A stretch of 64,000 bases of DNA from Firmicutes bacterium CAG:345 (GTDB lineage Bacteria; Bacillota_I; Bacilli_A; RFN20; CAG-288). The stretch is from NCBI GenBank assembly GCA_000433315.1, contig FR893385.1:90435-154434 (forward strand), written 5' to 3'. This document shows positions 46,522 to 54,931 of the stretch, one piece after another. A model generated the notes under the pieces. The model ran no database searches. It was not told the DNA's origin and saw only the letters and a program-made list of their open reading frames with translations. The position numbers were made by a program, and so were the translations under genes. The first letter of the stretch is position 1. Every line of letters starts with the position of its first letter.

Positions 46522-49074
46522 TTAATGAGAGTTTTGAACATATCTTTCAGCTTTTAATGCTTGATATTCTTCACCTGTGACGTTGCGATTAAGAACTTCA
46601 ACATATTTATATTTGAAGTTTGTAACACCATAGACAGCTGAAGAAGTACGATAAGGAAGAACTTTAGAAATAGAAACAGATTTTCCTAAACCAACCATAT
46701 AAATTGGACGGACAATGCTAACTTCATAAAGTAATTCGACTTCGGCTTCACCGAATTTTGTGAAACGTGCTTTATTATCTGTTAATGCAGAAGCTTCATC
46801 GACTAATGTGTCGTATTTTTCAAATTGAGGAGCTAAAACATCATAATATGGATTATCAGATCCTGCTCCAGTATAAGCGGAAAGATCACCATTTGTAACT
46901 AAAGTGTTAGCAAATGTTAATGGGTCAGAATAGTCAGGACCCCAACCAGAGATAAAGATATTAGCATAGCCATTTTGTGAAACAATTGAATAAGAACGGC
47001 TATCTTGAATTTCTTTATTTGTAGGAATGACAAATCTTAATAAAGAGCTATCTTCTTCAACAGAAGTCAAAATTTCAGCATTTTCTGGACGACCAATATT
47101 GGCACTAAGTGCAGAACCACCATACCATTTGCCATCATTTAATCTAGCATTTGTAGCATTGACAAATGTTGCAGAATTTCTAAATGTATCATCGTTATAT
47201 GATAATGTTGGGAATTCAACGATAACTGGTGTTGTAATTCTGTCATCTGGATGAGCATTATTCCAAGCAGAGATTTCATCGCTTGCAGCTTGTTTTAAGT
47301 TTGCTAATCTAGAAGCGTTAGTTTCATCTAATGATGTATCATTTAATCCTTTACTTGAAACACCAACAGAATGTTCACCTGTTGAAAGTTGACTATAACC
47401 TAATGCGGCTTCAGCAGCATCTCTAGCTTCTTGAGAATATCCAGCTTCTGGATAGAATTTATCCATCCAAGCTTTCTTGATAAATGAGACATAATCATTG
47501 CTGAAAATACCATCTGCATTATCAACAGCAGCATCATATTCACTATAAGTAATGAAATTTGCTGGTGTCCATGTATTAACTAAATATTTGACACGATTAT
47601 AATCACTTGTTCCAAAGTCATTGGAATATGTTTCATAATCGAGTGATTGTAAAACCAAAGCACGTAAAGCTTTAGAAACTGATAAGGCTTTATTTGTATT
47701 TAAAATTTGAACATTGGATTCAACTGCTTCAGCACCTTCACCAACAATAACAGTTGCATTCCAACCTTTAGCAGCGCCATCAGAACTATTTAAAACACTA
47801 TATTTAGTGCCAGAAGCTGATGCATCACGATTTGTATTGATGATAAAGGAAAATGTAGAACCATCACCTAAGCCTTCAACAACACGTGCGTCTGGAGAGA
47901 CAGGATTTTCAAGAGATCCAGTTCCATCTTCACCAGTAACATACTTTTTCCAACCATCACTATCTCTTTCATTGACTGTAAATCCATCAATAGTTCCAGA
48001 TTCATAAGCAACTCTTGTAGAAGAATCTGTTGCAGCATCTGGGAAACGATAAGCGATGACATTCTTTGTCATAACATGGTCAGCATCCCAATAATTTTCA
48101 TTAGCAACAAATCTTGCTTCTTCACTGATACCAATTTCATGACCATCTAATACATAAGCACCGCAAGATAATGTATTATCAACAGATGTACCATAATCTT
48201 GAATTCCACCAGGTAAAGAAGATACAAAAGCTTCAGAAGCTGGGAAGAAAGGTGAATATGTTAATGAAGAAAGGAAGTATGGAGCTGTACCTGTTAAGGT
48301 ATATGTTAATTTTCTACCATCTTCACTGGATTTAATACCAACTCTAGAGAAGTTAGCAATTGCTGGTAAATCATCAACTGTTAATGTATCTGGAGAAACA
48401 CCAAGACCAATTAATGTATTGACAATTTGTTGATCAGTTCTCTTCTTGCTTTCATCTTCTTGTTGAGCATTTAAATATTCCAAATAGGTATAGTAATAAT
48501 ATTCCCCAGCGCCTTCGACAAACATTGTATATAAGTAATAAGAATCTGAACCATTATACATGGTTAAATTTTCTTTAGCTGCATATACCCAGTCGTCAGC
48601 ACTGACATATTGTTCAACACCATCAACCTTATAAATTTCACGGCCAGCATTTCTATCATAAACCCATGGGACTCCTTGTCTGATATCAAGAGTAAGTTCA
48701 GACATATCCTCGTTCCATGTCCAGCTTTCAGCAAGAGCAGGAACAATAGCACCTGTACGATCAACATCGACTAAACCATCAACGATGTTAGCGATATAAC
48801 GTGAATCTTCAGATTGCATTGTTAAGACTGAATTTAAAGAAGATGGCATATAAGATTCATAATATCTATATGTATCTTGTCTAGTAACACCAGCTAAAGC
48901 ATTATAAGCTGCTTGACCATCTTGTACATACTTTAAAGATCCAGTAGAACTACTAGAAGAACTGCTACTTGAACTTGATGATGTAGCAGAAGAAGTTGGA
49001 TTATTCGTACACGAAGTTAAAGTCAAAAGACCTAAAAGGGATAATCCAAGAACGATATGTTTCCTGTTTTTCAT
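46522..49074 (-). CDS. oppA: Oligopeptide-binding lipoprotein OppA
   Basis: This is the extracellular solute-binding protein (SBP_bac_5 family) that delivers peptides to OppBC. It has 850 residues, longer than the usual 540-600, with long inserted loops. Lipobox LTSC lipidates Cys22, and a short poly-Ser stalk (about 27-44) follows. Family features include IANIVDGLVDVDRTGAIVPALAESWTWNED, LTLDIRQGVPW, and late GYANIFISGWGPDYSDPLTFANTLV. It is first in oppABCDF, with a strong promoter and a leader hairpin. Its large size hints at long-peptide binding; this is inference. Confidence 0.93.
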   Translation of the reverse strand: MKNRKHIVLGLSLLGLLTLTSCTNNPTSSATSSSSSSSSSSSSTGSLKYVQDGQAAYNALAGVTRQDTYRYYESYMPSSLNSVLTMQSEDSRYIANIVDGLVDVDRTGAIVPALAESWTWNEDMSELTLDIRQGVPWVYDRNAGREIYKVDGVEQYVSADDWVYAAKENLTMYNGSDSYYLYTMFVEGAGEYYYYTYLEYLNAQQEDESKKRTDQQIVNTLIGLGVSPDTLTVDDLPAIANFSRVGIKSSEDGRKLTYTLTGTAPYFLSSLTYSPFFPASEAFVSSLPGGIQDYGTSVDNTLSCGAYVLDGHEIGISEEARFVANENYWDADHVMTKNVIAYRFPDAATDSSTRVAYESGTIDGFTVNERDSDGWKKYVTGEDGTGSLENPVSPDARVVEGLGDGSTFSFIINTNRDASASGTKYSVLNSSDGAAKGWNATVIVGEGAEAVESNVQILNTNKALSVSKALRALVLQSLDYETYSNDFGTSDYNRVKYLVNTWTPANFITYSEYDAAVDNADGIFSNDYVSFIKKAWMDKFYPEAGYSQEARDAAEAALGYSQLSTGEHSVGVSSKGLNDTSLDETNASRLANLKQAASDEISAWNNAHPDDRITTPVIVEFPTLSYNDDTFRNSATFVNATNARLNDGKWYGGSALSANIGRPENAEILTSVEEDSSLLRFVIPTNKEIQDSRSYSIVSQNGYANIFISGWGPDYSDPLTFANTLVTNGDLSAYTGAGSDNPYYDVLAPQFEKYDTLVDEASALTDNKARFTKFGEAEVELLYEVSIVRPIYMVGLGKSVSISKVLPYRTSSAVYGVTNFKYKYVEVLNRNVTGEEYQALKAERYVQNSH

Positions 49075-49096
49075 AAATTAATTTTATCCTCCTTTT

Positions 49097-49117
49097 TGAT
49101 TATTCAACTAATAATCA
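49097..49117 (-). promoter_or_regulatory. Stem-loop in the oppA leader
   Basis: TGATTATT (49097-49104) and AATAATCA (49110-49117) form a perfect 8-bp inverted repeat with a 5-nt loop. It lies between the promoter and the GGAGG ribosome site of oppA, so it could be an operator or an RNA element. Confidence 0.45.
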
Positions 49118-49134
49118 AATTTATGATTGGTAAA

Positions 49135-49163
49135 ATGATAAAAAAAAAACAAGTTTTTGTCAA
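49135..49163 (-). promoter_or_regulatory. Promoter of the opp operon
   Basis: On the minus strand TTGACA (49158-49163), a 17-nt spacer and TATCAT (49135-49140): a near-consensus sigma-A promoter. Confidence 0.75.
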
Positions 49164-49278
49164 TAACTTTTTTTACTCTTTTTTATTATTAAATAAAATT
49201 TGCTAGAAATTTTTAATTTATTTCAAAAAATCTGATTTTTTTATTTTTTTCGCAACTTTATGAAAGTGCTTTCTTAAA

Positions 49279-49623
49279 CTAATCAACTATTGTAATAATT
49301 AATTCAAATATAGACGAAATCATCAAAAGAAAAAGGCCAGAAACAATATATGGTGACCGAAAACGCATTTTTTTATCAACAACATCTATTGGTAAATTCG
49401 AATAATTTTTATTTTTTCTATTCCAATCATTACCGATATGATTTGCTCCCATCCATCCAATAATTAAATAAATCAAACAAAAAATATATCCAAACAAAGC
49501 AAGTTCTTGATTCCATTTAAAAATCAAATCAAGAACAACATATAAAATGATAGCGACAATACCAATTGCAGATAATATTATTGTTTTTTTTATTTGCGAT
49601 TTCGAAAAAAAACTAGTGAACAT
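49279..49623 (-). CDS. Small membrane protein, three helices
   Basis: I do not recognise this 114-residue protein. It has three hydrophobic helices (about 13-32, 39-60 and 93-112) with a charged loop between the second and third (HIGNDWNRKNKNYSNLP). It overlaps the preceding gene by 11 nt, so the two are translationally linked and may act together. Confidence 0.6.
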   Translation of the reverse strand: MFTSFFSKSQIKKTIILSAIGIVAIILYVVLDLIFKWNQELALFGYIFCLIYLIIGWMGANHIGNDWNRKNKNYSNLPIDVVDKKMRFRSPYIVSGLFLLMISSIFELIITIVD

Positions 49624-50560
49624 GTTTATGTCTCCGTGTTCGTTTTGTTTTTATTGGAGATCCAATTATTCCAGTAGCCAAAAATGTATCTTCATTTCCT
49701 GAACGATAAGATGACAAATCAACCCAATGATCATCATGTTTACTTTTTTCAGCACTATCTTTAGCTATGCCAAATATTTGATAAATTTCATTGCCTAAAG
49801 CTAAACTATTTCTATGTAAAGTAGAAATAAAACTAGCTACTGGTAAATTTAACACTGATAAATTTATAAGAGCTACATCAAAATAATACTTTAAAATTTC
49901 AACTTTTAAAGCGTCAAGTTTTTCAAAAAGAGTAAAAGCTTCTTTTTCATGAAATAAAAGATCAGGATTAATTGTTAAAACCTCAAAAGAACTATTTTTA
50001 TTTATTTTTGGATGCAATTTTTTTTGATTTAAGTGTTGTATTTTAATCAATTCAGGATAATTTGAAATAACTAAAACTCTCTTTCCTTGAAGATATGAAA
50101 GTAAATTAGTATTATTTACAAAGTTAGAAGGAAGCTTTGAAAATGGCAAAGATCCCTCATATGATGTAATAAACATTCTCTCTTCTTCAGAAAAATTCTC
50201 AAAATTTAGCATGGTTAAATTTTCTAAATCTTTTATATATTGTTGCCCAATGTGATTCAAAGTTTTTTTGGTAAGTGTTCCAATAATAGCATTAACTCTA
50301 TAATCTTCTGGAAGATAAACATTTTTTCGATAATCGCCACTCTTTTTAGATTGAAGTCGTAAATATTGATGAATTAAACACATTTCATAGTGAGTTAAAG
50401 AAACTATAGTAAAAGAATTAGAAGATAAATCAGCATCAAATTTTTTAACAGCTAGTTTTCCTGTAAAAAGTTCATTACTATCTTTAAATGATATTTTGTT
50501 TTTTTGGAATATTGAACTTATCTTATTTGCAATTATTCTGCTTATTTTATACGTTTTCAT
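49613..50560 (-). CDS. Possible GT-D-like (DUF1792-type) protein
   Basis: The 315-residue protein shows a pattern like the GT-D glycosyltransferase-like domain. GKRVLVISNYPELIKIQ (about 158-174) resembles the 'kkVLIigPFadlIkkQ' strand of that family. FDVALINLSVLNLPVASFISTLHRNSLALGNEIYQIFGI (about 228-266) resembles the 'fDVaLIgaGalGlpLA..k..GkqaIhLGG..q.lFGI' segment, followed by HWVDLSSYRSGNE. Key residues differ (LGN for LGG, NLSVLN for GAGALG), so activity is doubtful. The match is by eye. It overlaps the next small membrane-protein gene. The C-terminus is basic (KTKRTRRHKHVH). Confidence 0.45.
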   Translation of the reverse strand: MKTYKISRIIANKISSIFQKNKISFKDSNELFTGKLAVKKFDADLSSNSFTIVSLTHYEMCLIHQYLRLQSKKSGDYRKNVYLPEDYRVNAIIGTLTKKTLNHIGQQYIKDLENLTMLNFENFSEEERMFITSYEGSLPFSKLPSNFVNNTNLLSYLQGKRVLVISNYPELIKIQHLNQKKLHPKINKNSSFEVLTINPDLLFHEKEAFTLFEKLDALKVEILKYYFDVALINLSVLNLPVASFISTLHRNSLALGNEIYQIFGIAKDSAEKSKHDDHWVDLSSYRSGNEDTFLATGIIGSPIKTKRTRRHKHVH

Positions 50561-50633
50561 AAAATAATTATAGCATACTAATTATTTTAAAAAAGTTGTT
50601 TTTTTTATTTTTGACAAATTTAAATTTTAAGGC

Positions 50634-50672
50634 ATAAAAAAACTGAACTTTGAAAACAAAGTCCAGTTTCTA
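50634..50672 (-). terminator. Terminator of rplM-rpsI
   Basis: AACTGAACTTTG (50641-50652) pairs with CAAAGTCCAGTT (50657-50668), with one wobble, followed by seven U on the minus strand. Confidence 0.85.
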
Positions 50673-50701
50673 TGCCATTGTGGATAATCCCAATAAGCGA
50701 A

Positions 50702-51112
50702 TTAACGCTTGTGGAATTGTGGAGCGCGACGAGCTCCTCTTAAACCATACTTCTTTCTTTCCTTAATACGGCTATCAACTGTAACCAATCCTGCAGCTTT
50801 TAATGTAGGACGATAATCAGAAGAAAGTTCCATAAGTGCGCGTGCAATACCTAAACGGAGAGCACCAGCTTGACCAGCATAACCGCCACCTTTTACAAAG
50901 GCTTTGATATCAACTGTTTCGCCTGTAGAAGTAAGAGTTAATGGTTGCTTGACGTCAATTACAAAAGTGTCGTGTGGGAAATATTCAGCTACATCACGAC
51001 CATTGACGAGAATTTTACCCTTACCAGAAGTAAGATAAACTCTAGCAACAGAGGATTTACGACGTCCGGTACCATAATACTGAACGGCTTTTTCAGATGA
51101 TTTTTTTGCCAT
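50702..51112 (-). CDS. rpsI: 30S ribosomal protein S9
   Basis: S9 is a 30S head protein whose C-terminal tail reaches the P-site tRNA. It has 136 residues. Characteristic parts are YYGTGRRKSSVARVYL (about 12-27), KGGGYAGQAGALRLGIARAL and the basic end DSRIKERKKYGLRGARRAPQFHKR, whose final KR contacts the tRNA. It follows rplM by 8 nt in the conserved L13-S9 operon. Confidence 0.98.
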   Translation of the reverse strand: MAKKSSEKAVQYYGTGRRKSSVARVYLTSGKGKILVNGRDVAEYFPHDTFVIDVKQPLTLTSTGETVDIKAFVKGGGYAGQAGALRLGIARALMELSSDYRPTLKAAGLVTVDSRIKERKKYGLRGARRAPQFHKR

Positions 51113-51120
51113 ACTTCCTC

Positions 51121-51561
51121 CTAGAACTTAAGCTCTTTGACTTCAGGTTGTTGAGCTTGTTGTTTGTGTTCAGCACCTTCATAAACAAAGAGTTTCTTAT
51201 GAATTTGACGACCTAAGCGTCCTTTTGGTAACATGCCCCAAACAGAGCGTTCGACCATTTCACATGGATAGTTCTTTAACATTTCGCCAGCAGTACGAGT
51301 TCTTAAACCGCCTGTCCAACCTGAAACGTTATAGTACTTTTTGGTGCGGGTTTTGTTACCACTTAAACCCACCTTATTTGCGTTGATAATGATTACGTAA
51401 TCACCACAATCAACATTGGGAGTATAATTCGGTTTATCTTTTCCCATTAAGATAACCGCGACTTGAGAGGCTAAACGACCGAGAGGTTTATTAGCCGCGT
51501 CAATGACGTACCATTTTCTTGTGACATCATTCTTTTTAACAACAGATGTTTGACGTTGCAT
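51121..51561 (-). CDS. rplM: 50S ribosomal protein L13
   Basis: L13 is an early 50S assembly protein. It has 146 residues with RKWYVIDAANKPLGRLASQVAVILMGKDKPNYTPNVDCGDYVIIINA, YYNVSGWTGGLR, and GMLPKGRLGRQIHKKLFVYEGAEHKQQAQQP at the end. First gene of the L13-S9 operon, with a structured leader. Confidence 0.98.
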   Translation of the reverse strand: MQRQTSVVKKNDVTRKWYVIDAANKPLGRLASQVAVILMGKDKPNYTPNVDCGDYVIIINANKVGLSGNKTRTKKYYNVSGWTGGLRTRTAGEMLKNYPCEMVERSVWGMLPKGRLGRQIHKKLFVYEGAEHKQQAQQPEVKELKF

Positions 51562-51650
51562 ATATGTATCCTTTCATAATCTAAGCAAATTGCTAACCTT
51601 ACCGGGGTTTTGTTTGCAAATTTAGCCATGTTTTATGTTAAACCATGGAC
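51562..51650 (-). ncRNA. Probable L13 leader of rplM-rpsI
   Basis: The leader on the minus strand has a CCATG/CATGG hairpin (about 51628-51650), a CCCCGGTAAGG core, and flanking TTTGC and GCAA/TTGC segments that can pair around it. L13 leaders that autoregulate rplM-rpsI are known in Bacillota. Assignment is from position and folding only. Confidence 0.45.
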
Positions 51651-51670
51651 TAATTTTTGTCAATATTTTT

Positions 51671-52513
51671 CTAGTGTTTATCCCTATTAACGTATAAAGT
51701 TTTAATATTTTCCATAACTTCGCCATCGCTTTGAAGTTTCTTGTCTTCTGAACATTTTATTTCTACTTCTTTTGCACACGAAAAATGAACTATCTTCTTA
51801 AATTTTTCATGAATACCAAGATAGACAAGAATTAAAATTCTAAGCAATGCCGATTTACTTTTAGAAGTTATAACATAAACATCTAAATGATCATCACCTC
51901 TAACTGCATGTGGAGCAATTTTCATTCCCCCACCTATATATTTTCCATTCATTGCAATAACAAAATAAACATCATCATAATGAACGGGGTCCTTTCCATC
52001 TAATTTTAAATCCAATGAAAAAGGTTTATAATTTTTCAAAGCTTTTATCGTTGGTTTTAAATAACTTTTCTCTTTATTATGCAAATTAACGCTATAACAT
52101 ATATCTGCATCAATACCTATTCCAACACCATTCATAAAACGGAATTTTCTTTCTTCGCCATTGACATTAAAATATGGCAAATCTTTAATCTCTTTTGATA
52201 TTTCAAAAGGATTTCCTTTATGACCACGAGCATAATCATTTCCAGATCCCGCTTTATAAAAATATAATTTGCATGGTATTTCTTCCATATTAACAGAATT
52301 TATTATTTGATGAAGAGTTCCATCTCCTCCACAAATGACCACTGTGTCTTCTGCTGTGAGTCTTTTCAAAAAAACCGAAATATCTTCTCTAATATCTAAA
52401 AGAGAAAAACATTCAGTTTTTTCGCCTTTTCTTTCATGCTTTTTTGCCTGCTTTCTGCTGACAAATTCACCTTTTCCTCCTTTAGAAAGAGGATTATACA
52501 AATAATAAATCAT
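51671..52513 (-). CDS. Diacylglycerol/lipid kinase (DagK/YegS family)
   Basis: The 280-residue protein phosphorylates a lipid, probably diacylglycerol, to recycle it into phospholipid synthesis. The ATP-binding glycine motif CGGDGTLHQIINS lies at about 61-73, and KAGSGNDYARG (about 87-97) is the second conserved site. The N-terminal YNPLSKGGKG and the C-terminal beta domain with GGGMKIAPHAVRGDDHLDVYVI and LQSDGE complete the family pattern. In Gram-positives DgkB is essential for lipoteichoic acid makers; here the exact substrate is inferred. Confidence 0.9.
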   Translation of the reverse strand: MIYYLYNPLSKGGKGEFVSRKQAKKHERKGEKTECFSLLDIREDISVFLKRLTAEDTVVICGGDGTLHQIINSVNMEEIPCKLYFYKAGSGNDYARGHKGNPFEISKEIKDLPYFNVNGEERKFRFMNGVGIGIDADICYSVNLHNKEKSYLKPTIKALKNYKPFSLDLKLDGKDPVHYDDVYFVIAMNGKYIGGGMKIAPHAVRGDDHLDVYVITSKSKSALLRILILVYLGIHEKFKKIVHFSCAKEVEIKCSEDKKLQSDGEVMENIKTLYVNRDKH

Positions 52514-52562
52514 AACCTATACCTACAAAATTTCTATTTATTTTATTATAACATATCACATT

Positions 52563-53060
52563 TTAATAAATTAAAGGATACGTTTTCTTTTTGGCAAAAT
52601 ACGCATAAGGACGAGCGAAAATAAATCTAATAAAGGCATTATATGATGATGTCTTTTTATTATAATTTTCAAAGATATTTTCACTTTCTTTAATCAAATC
52701 ATCAATTTCCTTAATATCATCTTTATATTCTTCTCTACATTTAGAACTTGATATCACTTTTTTTAAAAGAATAAAAGCAACATCTTGTTTATTTCTCATA
52801 GTAGATAATGTATCTTCATTATTTAATTCAAATTGTTCAAAATCTACTATTTTTACTCTCTTATCTTCTTTAACTTTAGATAATACTCTATTTAGAATAT
52901 CATTTCTTTTTTCATTCAATTTGTCAACTTCATCGGCTAAAGTCAATATTTTTTTCTCTAAAGGTAAACTCAACAAAAAAGATATTAATCCTATAATAAA
53001 AAATATAACAATAACAGCAAGTATAGAAAGTAAAATTAATAACCAATCATTCAAATTCAT
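52563..53060 (-). CDS. Membrane-anchored protein with coiled coil
   Basis: I do not recognise this 165-residue protein. An N-terminal membrane helix (about 6-32) is followed by a long Lys/Glu-rich helical region, likely a coiled coil (about 33-140), and a short aromatic tail (FARPYAYFAKKKTYPLIY). It may have helped in LemA-like or wall functions, but no motif shows this. Its ATG overlaps the TGA stop of the HlyIII gene (ATGA), so the two are translationally coupled. Confidence 0.55.
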   Translation of the reverse strand: MNLNDWLLILLSILAVIVIFFIIGLISFLLSLPLEKKILTLADEVDKLNEKRNDILNRVLSKVKEDKRVKIVDFEQFELNNEDTLSTMRNKQDVAFILLKKVISSSKCREEYKDDIKEIDDLIKESENIFENYNKKTSSYNAFIRFIFARPYAYFAKKKTYPLIY

Positions 53061-53800
53061 AAAATAATCCCATATATTAAAATGCCTAAAAATTGAAGTG
53101 CGGTACCTAAAATATCAAATATATGCCATATAGAATGGAAATATCTTACTTTCTTTCCAAGGGCAAAAAATATGACACCAATTGTATAACTGATTCCACC
53201 AAATAATATTAAAAGTGCTCCTCCCATACCAACTGATTCAATCAGCCATGGCATAAAACAAACTATTAACCATCCGACAATCAAATATAGAATTTGTGAC
53301 ATTATTTTTACAGGTTTTTTATCCAACATAATTGCATTAAAAACCACTCCGATCAAACACAAAAAAGAAACAATAGCAAAAATAACAAAATTCCATGGTT
53401 GATAATTATTCAATAGAATAAAACAAACAGGAGCATACGTTCCACAAATCAGAACATAAATAGTACAATGATCAAAAATTCTAAAAACACGTTTAGCTTT
53501 ATTCGGATATAAAAAATGATAAATAGCACTCATCGTATATAAAAGCATAATAGATAAGCCAAAAAATATCATAGACAAAATTGCACCAGTAGTTTTTTGA
53601 TAGATTACTGCAAAAACAACACCTATAACAAGAGCTAATATTCCTAAAGCTCCTCCGACAATATGTGAAACTGCATTAAATATCTCTTCTCCCCTTGTAT
53701 AAGGAGGAAAATACTTAGCCATTTCTTCATGATATTCATTTTTTTCTTTTATTTTTTCTTCTTTTAGTTCTTCTTTAAATTCTTCACGTGCTGTTTTCAT
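53057..53800 (-). CDS. Hemolysin III / PAQR-family membrane protein
   Basis: The 247-residue protein has a cytoplasmic N-terminus (about 1-40) and seven membrane helices. The family motifs are present: EEIFNAVSHIVGGALG in TM1 (Ser and His of the metal site), SAIYHFL, FDHCTIYVLICGTYAP in the middle, and RYFHSIWHIFDILGTALQF at the end. The conserved Ser, Asp and three His of the presumed zinc hydrolase site are all present. Despite the name, a haemolytic role is doubtful; relatives resemble adiponectin-receptor ceramidases. It uses TGA as stop, rare in this window. Confidence 0.88.
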   Translation of the reverse strand: MKTAREEFKEELKEEKIKEKNEYHEEMAKYFPPYTRGEEIFNAVSHIVGGALGILALVIGVVFAVIYQKTTGAILSMIFFGLSIMLLYTMSAIYHFLYPNKAKRVFRIFDHCTIYVLICGTYAPVCFILLNNYQPWNFVIFAIVSFLCLIGVVFNAIMLDKKPVKIMSQILYLIVGWLIVCFMPWLIESVGMGGALLILFGGISYTIGVIFFALGKKVRYFHSIWHIFDILGTALQFLGILIYGIIL

Positions 53801-53915
53801 GTCTTTATTATACCTAAATTAAAAGATAAAAGTTAAAAACTTTAAATATTTATAAAGAAATAGCAACTTTTTAAATATCTAAGCATAAATTAATGTAGTG
53901 AAAGAAAGGATGAAA

Positions 53916-54284
53916 ATGCAACAACCGCCACCAAATTATTATGGGAACCCTTATCCTCCAACATACCCTCAACAAAATAACAATCAAAATTATCAACAAG
54001 ATAACGATGCACCTCCTCCTCCACAAGGATATAAAACTATAGATAATGATACATTCACTATCGATTTTGAAAATATGCCTAAAGAAAGAATTACAGTTTA
54101 TGCAACTTTTCCCGATTCTGCAGTATGGCATGACAGAGTATTCAAAGGAATATTAATTGAATCCTCAAATGAATACGTAACTTTGTTCGATGAAGAGACA
54201 AAAACTTTTACAACAATTGTTGGAGTATATGTGAATTTTGTAGAATTCAAGGATAAAACCATTTTAACAAAAAATAGAAATTAA
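53916..54284 (+). CDS. GerQ-like spore-coat protein
   Basis: A 122-residue protein that looks like GerQ, a coat protein of Bacillus spores that is cross-linked by transglutaminase and needed for CwlJ-dependent germination. The N-terminal half is Pro/Gln/Tyr-rich (QQPPPNYYGNPYPPTYPQQ). The C-terminal domain (about 55-115) matches GerQ in order and spacing: ITVYATF, W..RVFKGILIE, VTLFDEETK, VGVYVNFVEF. The start at 53916 is chosen because AAAGGA lies 6-7 nt upstream; earlier GTG and ATG codons are possible. The likeness was judged by eye. It is monocistronic with its own terminator. Confidence 0.65.
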   Translation: MQQPPPNYYGNPYPPTYPQQNNNQNYQQDNDAPPPPQGYKTIDNDTFTIDFENMPKERITVYATFPDSAVWHDRVFKGILIESSNEYVTLFDEETKTFTTIVGVYVNFVEFKDKTILTKNRN

Positions 54285-54340
54285 TCTTTAATCAACAAAA
54301 AACACCATTATTTTAAAGTAATTTATAGGTGTTCTCCTTT

Positions 54341-54365
54341 AAAGGGCTCAAAAGAGCTCTTTTTA
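54341..54365 (+). terminator. Terminator of the GerQ-like gene
   Basis: AGGGCTC (54343-54349) pairs with GAGCTCT (54354-54360), with one wobble, around an AAAA loop and is followed by TTTT. An AACACC/GGTGTT hairpin lies before it. Confidence 0.7.
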
Positions 54366-54419
54366 TATGCAAATATAAATTTATCCTTGAAACAAATAAT
54401 TATTTATGATAATCTATAC

Positions 54420-54508
54420 GAGCGTGCGAAAGCACTCACTTTGGTCCGCCGGAAGAGTCACACTATCCGTGAACAAAGGAAAACAAAATAATTACAGGAG
54501 GTGCGTAA
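54420..54508 (+). ncRNA. Probable L19 leader of rplS
   Basis: The rplS leader is GC-richer than its surroundings (GTGCGAAAGCAC hairpin, then GGTCCGCC.GG and GTCACAC..CCGTG segments that can pair). A promoter-like TTGAAA lies near 54387, with GATAAT near 54408. L19 leaders are known in Bacillota; family membership is inferred from position. Confidence 0.45.
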
Positions 54509-54856
54509 ATGAATACTAATTTAGTTAATGAAATTACAGCTTCTCAACTCAAGAAGGATGTTCCTCATTTTTCAACAGGTGATACTTTAGCAGTTTCTGT
54601 CCGTATCATCGAAAACGAAAAAGAAAGAATCCAAGTCTTTGAAGGCGTTTGCATTGCTCATCGTGGCAGTGGAATTTCTGAATCCTTCATCGTCAGAAAA
54701 ACTTCTGGTGGTGTTGGTGTTGAAAGAACTTTCTTCCTTCACTCTCCAACAATTGCTAAAATTGATGTCAAGAGAAAAGGTAAAGTTCGTCGCCACAAGA
54801 TTTACTTCTTACGTAAGAGATCTGGTAAAGCCGCTAGACTTAAAGAAGTTCTCTAA
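54509..54856 (+). CDS. rplS: 50S ribosomal protein L19
   Basis: L19 lies at the 30S-50S interface. It has 115 residues and the family's usual length. Clear parts are VPHFSTGDTLAVSVRIIENEKERIQVFEGVCIAHRGSGISESFIVRKTSGGVGVERTFFLHSPTIAKIDVKRKGKVRRHKIYFLR. An AGGAGGTG ribosome site lies upstream. Single-gene unit with its own leader and terminator. Confidence 0.98.
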   Translation: MNTNLVNEITASQLKKDVPHFSTGDTLAVSVRIIENEKERIQVFEGVCIAHRGSGISESFIVRKTSGGVGVERTFFLHSPTIAKIDVKRKGKVRRHKIYFLRKRSGKAARLKEVL

Positions 54857-54901
54857 TCTTTATAACAAAAAAATAATTAATAATTTTGCTCGAAATGTGA
54901 C

Positions 54902-54926
54902 AAGGTTGCGAAAGCAACCTTTTTTT
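54902..54926 (+). terminator. Terminator of rplS
   Basis: AAGGTTGC-GAAA-GCAACCTT hairpin followed by seven T. The 3' end of a group II intron (minus strand) begins within a few bases of the T-run. Confidence 0.92.
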
Positions 54927-54931
54927 GTGTA

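Noticed and set aside
53057..53800. A haemolysin toxin
   Set aside because: The HlyIII/PAQR family is a housekeeping membrane hydrolase-like group; the name is historical.
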